A stretch of DNA of 64,000 bases from Sorangium aterium (lineage in GTDB: Bacteria; Myxococcota_A; Polyangia; Polyangiales; Polyangiaceae), in the NCBI RefSeq assembly GCF_028368935.1, contig NZ_JAQNDK010000002.1, forward strand, positions 2,170,001-2,234,000. The letters run 5' to 3'. The translations under genes were made by a program, and so were the position numbers. The notes beneath the pieces were generated by a model. That model searched no databases, was not told the origin of the DNA, and worked only from the letters and a program-made list of their open reading frames with translations. Of the stretch, positions 58,821 to 64,000 are shown piece by piece (position 1 is the stretch's first letter; every line of letters starts with the position of its first letter).

Positions 58821-59780
58821 ATGGCTCGTGATCTCTACTCCGTGCTCGGCGTCTCGCGCGACGCGGACGAGGACAGCATCAAGAAGGCGTTCCGCAAGCT
58901 CGCGATGAAGTACCACCCGGACAAGAGCCCGGGGAAGGCCAACGAGCAGAAGTTCAAGGAGATCAACCAGGCTCACGAGGTGCTGAGCGACAAGACGAAG
59001 CGCGCGCTGTACGACGAGTTCGGCGAGGAGAGCCTCTCGCAGAACTTCGATCCCGAGCGCGCCCGCGCCTACCGCCGCTACGCGAACGCGCGGGCCGGCG
59101 GCGGGGGCCGCGGCCCCGGCGGCTTCGACGTCCAGGAGATCTTCGGCAACGCCCCCGGCGGAGGCGACCTCGGCGACATCCTCGGCGATCTCTTTGGCCG
59201 CGGCGGCCGTGCTGGCGCGGGCCGGCGCCCGCAGCCCGCGCGCGGCCGCGGCGGCGACATCGAGCAGAACCTCACCATCGATTTCGTGTCGGCGGTGCGC
59301 GGCACGACGCTCCAGCTCCAGCGCGAGGGCGATCCCGAGCCGGTCACGGTGCGCGTCCCGCCCGGGGCCGCCGAGGGCAGCCGCCTGCGCATCCGCGGCC
59401 AGGGCGCGCCGGGCATGGGCGGCGGCGAGCCCGGCGATCTGCTGCTCAACATCCACGTCACGCCGCACCCGTTCTTCAAGCGCGAGGGCGACGACCTCCA
59501 CCTCGACGTCCCCGTCACCCTGGCCGAGGCCTACCGGGGCGAGAAGATCCGCATCCCCACGCCCGACGGCGAGGTGACGCTCAAGATCCCGGCGCGCACC
59601 CAGACCGGCCAGGTGATGCGGCTGCGCGGCAAGGGCATCGCCCGCAAGGCGAAGGAGCCCGGGGATCTCTACGTGAAGTTCGTCGTGCACGTCCCCACCG
59701 TCGACGACCCCGAGGTCGCGAAGGCGATCGACGCGCTCGACGGCAAGGTGGAGGCGCCGCGCGGCGATCTCCGGTTCTGA
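58821..59780 (+). CDS. CbpA-type J-domain co-chaperone (DnaJ class II)
   Basis: 319 aa. J domain at residues 4-68 with the HPD motif in KYHPDKSPG, then a Gly-rich linker ([17 protein letters not shown]) and two C-terminal substrate-binding sandwiches ([54 protein letters not shown]). The CxxCxGxG zinc fingers of DnaJ proper are missing, so it is CbpA/DnaJ-B-like and stimulates DnaK. No dnaK or grpE is adjacent. Its stop overlaps the apparent CTG start of the next gene. Confidence 0.9.
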   Translation: MARDLYSVLGVSRDADEDSIKKAFRKLAMKYHPDKSPGKANEQKFKEINQAHEVLSDKTKRALYDEFGEESLSQNFDPERARAYRRYANARAGGGGRGPGGFDVQEIFGNAPGGGDLGDILGDLFGRGGRAGAGRRPQPARGRGGDIEQNLTIDFVSAVRGTTLQLQREGDPEPVTVRVPPGAAEGSRLRIRGQGAPGMGGGEPGDLLLNIHVTPHPFFKREGDDLHLDVPVTLAEAYRGEKIRIPTPDGEVTLKIPARTQTGQVMRLRGKGIARKAKEPGDLYVKFVVHVPTVDDPEVAKAIDALDGKVEAPRGDLRF

Positions 59781-60910
59781 GCGCGGCCTCCCGGCGCGGC
59801 CCGGGCCGCGCGTACAGCGCGCTCCTCGCGGCGGCCGCCGCGCTTGCCGCGTGCGCCTCGCCGGCGCAGCCGCGCCCGGCCCCGCGCGCCGCCGGCCTCT
59901 CCGCCCCGGCCGCCGCCCAGCCAGGGCGTCCGCCCCGGCGGGTGGACGCGCCCGCGCCCGCCGCCTCCTCCACCGAGCCGCGCGCCCCGGCCGCGCCTCC
60001 GGTGGCCTCGCCTGCGGCGCCGGGCGCCTCCGTCGGGGACCCGTCCGCGGCGGCCGCCGAGGGCGACGCGCGCGGCGCCTCGCAGGGGCCCTCGATCGCG
60101 ATCGATCCGCCCTACAAGCTCGGCCGCCACCTCGTGCCCCGCGGCCAGGCTGAGGTGGCGGAGCGGGATCGCTGGAACGCCGGGGGCAGGGGGGATCCCC
60201 CCGCGCCGCCGCCTCCGGCCGAGGGGCACCCGCTGCCGAGGATCATCGTGGACATCGACCAGGTGAAGGGTCCGCTCAAGGCGAGCGAGGTGCAGCGCAT
60301 CGCCCGGCGGCACCTCTGGATCCACGTCTACTCGTGCTACCGCCTGCGCGCGTACCGGGACCCGACGCTGCACGGCAAGACGAGGGTGCGGCTCACGGTG
60401 AGCCGCGCCGGCAAGGTCACGGGGGCGCGCGCCACCTCGTCCACGCTCTCCGCGCCGGACGTCGTCTCGTGCCTCGCCGCGCGCGCGCGGTCGCTCCCGC
60501 TCCCCGGGGCCAAGGCCGGCTCGACAATCGTGGCCACGCTGCAGGTCTATCCGGGCGACGAGCCGGTCGAGCCCCCGCCGTCCGTCCTCGCTCCTGGCCC
60601 TGGCGAGCTCCGGCCGGACGCGATCACCGCCGCCCTGGTCGAGGCCATGCCGGCGTGGCGGAGCTGCTACGAAGAGGCCCTCGCGGGCGCGCCGGCGCTC
60701 TGGGGCCGCCTCGCGATCCGCTTCCACGTGACCGACAGCGGCGCCGTCGACGAGGCCTTCGAGGCCGAGTCGCGCTTCCCGGACGAACGGCTCACCCGCT
60801 GCGTGCTCCGGCGCGCGCGAGCGCTCACGTTCCCGGCGCCGGAGGGCGGCGATCTGCGCTTCGTCGCGCCGCTCCGTTTTTCGCCCGAGCCGCAGCCCTC
60901 AGCGCCCTAG
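59777..60910 (+). CDS. Lipoprotein with TonB/AgmX-type C-terminal modules, apparent CTG start
   Basis: 377 aa if read from CTG at 59777, which overlaps the J-protein stop (CTGA). In this frame the chain begins [13 protein letters not shown], then a hydrophobic stretch [11 protein letters not shown] giving a lipobox. There is no in-frame ATG or GTG before 59942, which would remove the signal. After an Ala/Pro linker come two related segments: [28 protein letters not shown] and [23 protein letters not shown] (each split), the SCY...G...I.F pattern of AgmX/TonB-C-like myxobacterial proteins. Role probably in envelope or motility complexes; not established. Confidence 0.65.
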   Translation: MSAASRRGPGRAYSALLAAAAALAACASPAQPRPAPRAAGLSAPAAAQPGRPPRRVDAPAPAASSTEPRAPAAPPVASPAAPGASVGDPSAAAAEGDARGASQGPSIAIDPPYKLGRHLVPRGQAEVAERDRWNAGGRGDPPAPPPPAEGHPLPRIIVDIDQVKGPLKASEVQRIARRHLWIHVYSCYRLRAYRDPTLHGKTRVRLTVSRAGKVTGARATSSTLSAPDVVSCLAARARSLPLPGAKAGSTIVATLQVYPGDEPVEPPPSVLAPGPGELRPDAITAALVEAMPAWRSCYEEALAGAPALWGRLAIRFHVTDSGAVDEAFEAESRFPDERLTRCVLRRARALTFPAPEGGDLRFVAPLRFSPEPQPSAP

Positions 60911-61152
60911 TCGCGCCGCCTGACGCTGCACCTACCTCGGCGCCCGGGTTCGGTCCGCCCCAACCGGGACGAGCCCCGTGTGCTCCGCGACACGATTCGC
61001 CCCTTCCCGCGCGCGGCGTGTGGTGCGAACGCTCCCGCCGCCTGCGCGGCCGACGCGGTCGGATAAGCAAACCGTGCAGCGATCCGCAACGCCAAATTGC
61101 GCCGCATGGCGTATGTGCAACTTTACGGTGGGGGAGGAGGCTCAGGTAACCA

Positions 61153-62598
61153 ATGGACATCTCACCGGGCACCGTCGTTGGGGGGAAATATCTGCTGGAG
61201 AGGCAGCTCGCGCGTCCGTTCGCGCGGATCGCGCGCGACCGCGGCTCGGTCTGGGCCGCGCGCGAGCTGCAGCTGGGTGTTCGCGTCGCCCTGAAGCTCT
61301 TCGACCCCGACGCCGGCGCCACGGGGGAGATCCTCTGGCTCGACCGCTGGGTCCGCGCCGCCGCCGAGCTCTCGTCGCGGCACGTCGTGAGCGTGCGCGA
61401 TCACGGCATCGAGGACGGCGTTGTCTACCTGGCGATGGATCTGCTCTCCGGCGAGGATCTCGCGGCGCGCCTGGTCCGGCGCGGCCGGCTCTCGCTGGAG
61501 GAGTCCGCGCGCGTCGCGGCGCAGGCCGGCGACGCCCTGCAGGCCGCCCACGCGGCGGGCGTCCTTCACCAGAGCCTCCGGCCGGAGAGCCTCTTCCTCG
61601 CGCTGGAGGGCGACGAGGAGGTCGTGAAGGTGCTCGACTTCGGCCTCCCGAGGGCGCTCGCGCCGCGGCTCGTGGGCGAGATCGCGGCCGAGGTGAGCGC
61701 GGGCGCGCTCCACTACCTCAGCCCGGAGCAGATCCGGGCGGAGCGGACCCTCGACGCGCAGACCGATCTCTGGTCGCTGGCCGCGATCCTGTTTCGCGCG
61801 GTCACCGGTCACCTCCCGTTCCCCGGCGACGTCGCCAGCGTCGTCGCCTCGAAGATCCTGCTCGCGCCGGTGCCCGTCGCGACGCGGCTCGCGCCGAGGC
61901 TGCCTGCCGCGCTGGACGGCTTCTTCGAGAAGGCGTTCGCGCGCGACCGGGCCCGGCGCTTCCGCTCGGTGGAGGAGATGGTGGGGTCGTTCGCCGGCAT
62001 CGCGGAGCACGCGCCGCCGCCCTCCTCCGGCCTCCAGCGCCCGCCTGTGTCGGCGCGCGCTTCCGGCGTCGCCTCGGTGCGGGCGCCGGTCGTGACGTTC
62101 GCGCACGCGAGCGCGGCGGCCCCTCGCGCTGCCGCGCGGCTGGAGGCCGGCTCCGAGCCGCCGACCGCGAGCCGTACGACGCCGCCGGACACCCTGCTCG
62201 CCGCCGAGAGCGCCGGCGTCCTGCGCGGGCTCGCGTCGCCCGCGCGCCTCGGCTGGCTCCTCCCCGCCGGCCTCGTTGCGCTGATGGGCGTCGCGACGCT
62301 CGTGACGCTCACGCGGCCCGAGCGCCCGCGGCCTGCGATGGCCGCGACCGGCGCCAGGGCGGCCGTGCTCTCGGCGGTCCTCGCTGCCGGCAAGGCCCAG
62401 GCGGCGCGCGCCGCCGCGCTCGAGGCGGCCGCCTCGCCGCCGGCTCGGCCGTCGCCTCCCGAGCCTCCTCAGCGCGGCGCACGCGCTGCCGCGGCCGCGC
62501 CCCAGGCCGCCGCTTCGTCGCGCCTCGCGCGGCCGGGCACCGCCACGGGGGCGACCGCCTCGGGCGGTCGCGCCCGCCAGAGCCTGGCGCACGACTGA
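61153..62598 (+). CDS. Ser/Thr-kinase-fold protein, probable pseudokinase, with one TM helix
   Basis: 481 aa. The kinase fold is recognisable: VALKLFD (Lys48), LAMDLLSGEDLAARL, VLDFGLP (Asp162), YLSPEQI, and DLWSLAAILF. But the glycine loop is absent (RPFARIARDRGSVWAA), and the catalytic loop reads H139-Q-S141-L-R143-P-E-S146 instead of HRDLKPEN, losing the catalytic Asp, Lys and metal-binding Asn. So it is likely a pseudokinase. A TM helix (near 367-387) and an Ala/Pro-rich tail follow, the same layout as the active kinase at 33158. It may sense and signal through protein contacts. Confidence 0.85.
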   Translation: MDISPGTVVGGKYLLERQLARPFARIARDRGSVWAARELQLGVRVALKLFDPDAGATGEILWLDRWVRAAAELSSRHVVSVRDHGIEDGVVYLAMDLLSGEDLAARLVRRGRLSLEESARVAAQAGDALQAAHAAGVLHQSLRPESLFLALEGDEEVVKVLDFGLPRALAPRLVGEIAAEVSAGALHYLSPEQIRAERTLDAQTDLWSLAAILFRAVTGHLPFPGDVASVVASKILLAPVPVATRLAPRLPAALDGFFEKAFARDRARRFRSVEEMVGSFAGIAEHAPPPSSGLQRPPVSARASGVASVRAPVVTFAHASAAAPRAAARLEAGSEPPTASRTTPPDTLLAAESAGVLRGLASPARLGWLLPAGLVALMGVATLVTLTRPERPRPAMAATGARAAVLSAVLAAGKAQAARAAALEAAASPPARPSPPEPPQRGARAAAAAPQAAASSRLARPGTATGATASGGRARQSLAHD

Positions 62599-62608
62599 GC
62601 GCGGCGCG

Positions 62609-63841
62609 CTACGCGCTCCGGACCGCGTCGTCGTCGGCAGCCTTCTCGGCGGCGGCTCTCTTCTCCGCGGCCGCGTCGCTCGCCTTGCGCGCCTCCTGTG
62701 CCGCGCGGATCGCCGACAGCGCCGCGCGCGCGTCGCCGCGCGTCCGTTCCGACGCCGCGCGCGGGTCGCTCCCGTCCCCGATGCGCGCGCCGGTCATCGT
62801 CTCGAAGTACCCCGACTCGACCCAGACGGCGCCGAGCGAGTGCGCCATCTCCGCGCCCTCCGGCCCGAAGTACCCGACCGAGCCGCCGTAGATCCGGCGC
62901 GAGCCCGCCTCGAGGCGACGGCTGACGCCGCTCGCGCGCGGCGCCGGCGCGCCGACGGCGCTGCCGCGCGCGAAGGCGGCGCGCAGCGCCTCGACGGGCG
63001 ACGCGTCGCCTGCGCTCGCCCCCGCCGATGGATCGCGCTCGAGGCGGACGAGCGTCTCGCCCGACGCGCCCGCCACGGTGAGGCCCGGCGCGAACGGCGA
63101 CTCCGCGAAGTCGAGGAAGTAGAGGTGGGTCGACGGCGCGAGCACCCGCAGCGCCCGGTACACGTCGAACGGATCCGCGCCGCGCAGCGGGGCCCGGAAC
63201 CTGCGGGCGAGCACGACCTCCTTCGCTTCGCCGGCCGCGACGCGCTCGTGCGCGGCGGCCACCTTCGCGGCGAAGTCCTCGTCGGCCACCGGCGTCTCGA
63301 CGTGCTCTGGCAGGGCCTGTGGATCGAGCGCGGGGAGGCTCATCTGCTCTGGCCCATGCGACAGCTCCCAGGCGCATCGGCTCACGGCGCCTTGCGACTG
63401 GCCGGCGATGGTCATGGTCTGCGCCACGCTGTCGAACACGACGACGGTCGCGTCCTTCATCACCCGTCCGAGGTAGGCCTCGTCGGGCCACGGCTCGACG
63501 CCCAGGAGCAGGTGCACCGCATCGTAGGCGAGGAAACCGACCCAGGCCTGACAGACGCGGGCCGCCAGGTCGCGCGCCGTGTCCTGTGCGTCCGGCGTGT
63601 CTTGTACCGCGGCTTGCGCGAGCCCGTCCTCGAGCGTGGCGAACGGGTCGAACCCGCTCGGGAGGAGGGTCTCGGCGCGCGCCCTGTAGCCGAGGATCGC
63701 GTAGCGGCCCCAGCGCTCGCCGGGCAGGGCGGACTCGAGCATGAACGACGACCGGCCTGGCGACTGGGCGCGGAGCGCTGCGTAGGCGCGGACCGGCGTG
63801 ACGTGATCGGCCGGCAGGGTACGGGTCACGACGGAGCTCAT
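62609..63841 (-). CDS. Chorismate-binding enzyme (TrpE/PabB/isochorismate synthase-like) lacking the catalytic core
   Basis: 410 aa. N-terminal TrpE-like part (SFMLESALPGERWGRYAILG; WVGFLAYDAVHLL), then AGEAKEVVLARRF, DPFDVYRALRVLAPSTHLYF and VAGASGETLVRLE, all as in the chorismate-binding family. Next the family has the GTRPRG and ERAEHxMLVDLxRND segments with catalytic and Mg-binding Glu residues; here the chain goes almost directly to SPVEALRAAFARGSAVGAP and YGGSVGYFGPEG, a gap of about 70 residues with no stop or frameshift. The last AIRT/E-rich motif is also altered. The tail is Ala/Lys-rich. Probably inactive or with another role. Confidence 0.75.
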   Translation of the reverse strand: MSSVVTRTLPADHVTPVRAYAALRAQSPGRSSFMLESALPGERWGRYAILGYRARAETLLPSGFDPFATLEDGLAQAAVQDTPDAQDTARDLAARVCQAWVGFLAYDAVHLLLGVEPWPDEAYLGRVMKDATVVVFDSVAQTMTIAGQSQGAVSRCAWELSHGPEQMSLPALDPQALPEHVETPVADEDFAAKVAAAHERVAAGEAKEVVLARRFRAPLRGADPFDVYRALRVLAPSTHLYFLDFAESPFAPGLTVAGASGETLVRLERDPSAGASAGDASPVEALRAAFARGSAVGAPAPRASGVSRRLEAGSRRIYGGSVGYFGPEGAEMAHSLGAVWVESGYFETMTGARIGDGSDPRAASERTRGDARAALSAIRAAQEARKASDAAAEKRAAAEKAADDDAVRSA

Positions 63842-63940
63842 CGCGGCGCAGCCTACACGACGTTGCGCCGCGCGGCGAAGGCGGGCAAGGTACCTCGAAG
63901 GACGCGGTGCGAAGCGCGAACGCCCTCTCCTCGGCCCTTC

Positions 63941-64000
63941 GTCTGGCTGCCTGCGGCGGCTGGCTGGTTGCCTTCGTCGGCTGGCTGGTTGCCTGCGGCG
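63941..64000. repeat. 21-bp tandem repeats running off the window
   Basis: GGCTGGCTGGTTGCCT units start at 63958 and 63979, preceded by a degenerate copy from about 63941 (TCTGGCTGCCTGCGGC). Units end in TCGTC or GCGGC. The array continues beyond the window, so copy number is unknown. It lies upstream of the minus-strand chorismate-enzyme-like gene. Confidence 0.7.

Overview
The window is very GC-rich, has long genes with G/C-ending codons, and carries several Ser/Thr-kinase-like genes, large TPR proteins, many Ala/Pro-rich lipoproteins and a DUF2378-like gene. Together these point to a myxobacterium, most likely of the Sorangium/Polyangium group. This is inferred from gene content only. I saw no rRNA, tRNA, CRISPR array or insertion sequence.

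1-9742: a compact carotenoid cluster. A B12-binding MerR-type regulator (CarH-like) faces crtI-crtB-cruA-like. These converge on crtD-crtC-crtZ, which is itself divergent from crtE. The predicted route is GGPP (CrtE) to phytoene (CrtB) to lycopene (CrtI). One end is then cyclised by a CruA-type cyclase and hydroxylated by CrtZ; the other end is hydrated (CrtC) and 3,4-desaturated (CrtD). Both divergent promoter regions carry the same TTGTC/GACAA half-sites, which fits shared control by the regulator.

9743-24908: a short tandem-repeat array; a methylsuccinyl-CoA-dehydrogenase-like gene followed by a mesaconyl-CoA-hydratase-like gene; a hybrid histidine kinase; a DUF2378-like protein; a cNMP-binding/methyltransferase fusion; a minus-strand run of VWA lipoprotein, ribokinase-type kinase, Cys-rich repeat lipoprotein and double-motif aspartic protease; a sirtuin; and a DUF378 membrane protein.

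24937-34663: metabolic and detoxification genes (alpha/beta hydrolase, isocitrate-lyase-superfamily lyase, acyl-CoA-dehydrogenase-fold flavoprotein, two glutathione transferases, two GNAT acetyltransferases), then an exported TPR protein and a Ser/Thr kinase. From about 29.4 to 34.7 kb the base and codon usage looks less GC-biased and intergenic gaps are longer, suggesting an acquired or decaying stretch.

34806-51599: three giant TPR proteins: a zinc-ribbon/TM/TPR protein on the minus strand, and a translationally coupled pair (1590 and 2003 aa) on the plus strand that share a C-terminal domain I cannot name. A parvulin-like protein and a polyhydroxyalkanoate-system small protein lie between.

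51856-64000: YkgJ-type cysteine-cluster protein, carotenoid-isomerase/retinol-saturase-like oxidoreductase, an MlaE permease between two lipoproteins, a rhomboid protease, cysS, a CbpA-type J protein coupled to a lipoprotein with an apparent CTG start, a kinase-fold protein lacking catalytic residues, and a chorismate-binding-enzyme homologue lacking its catalytic core.
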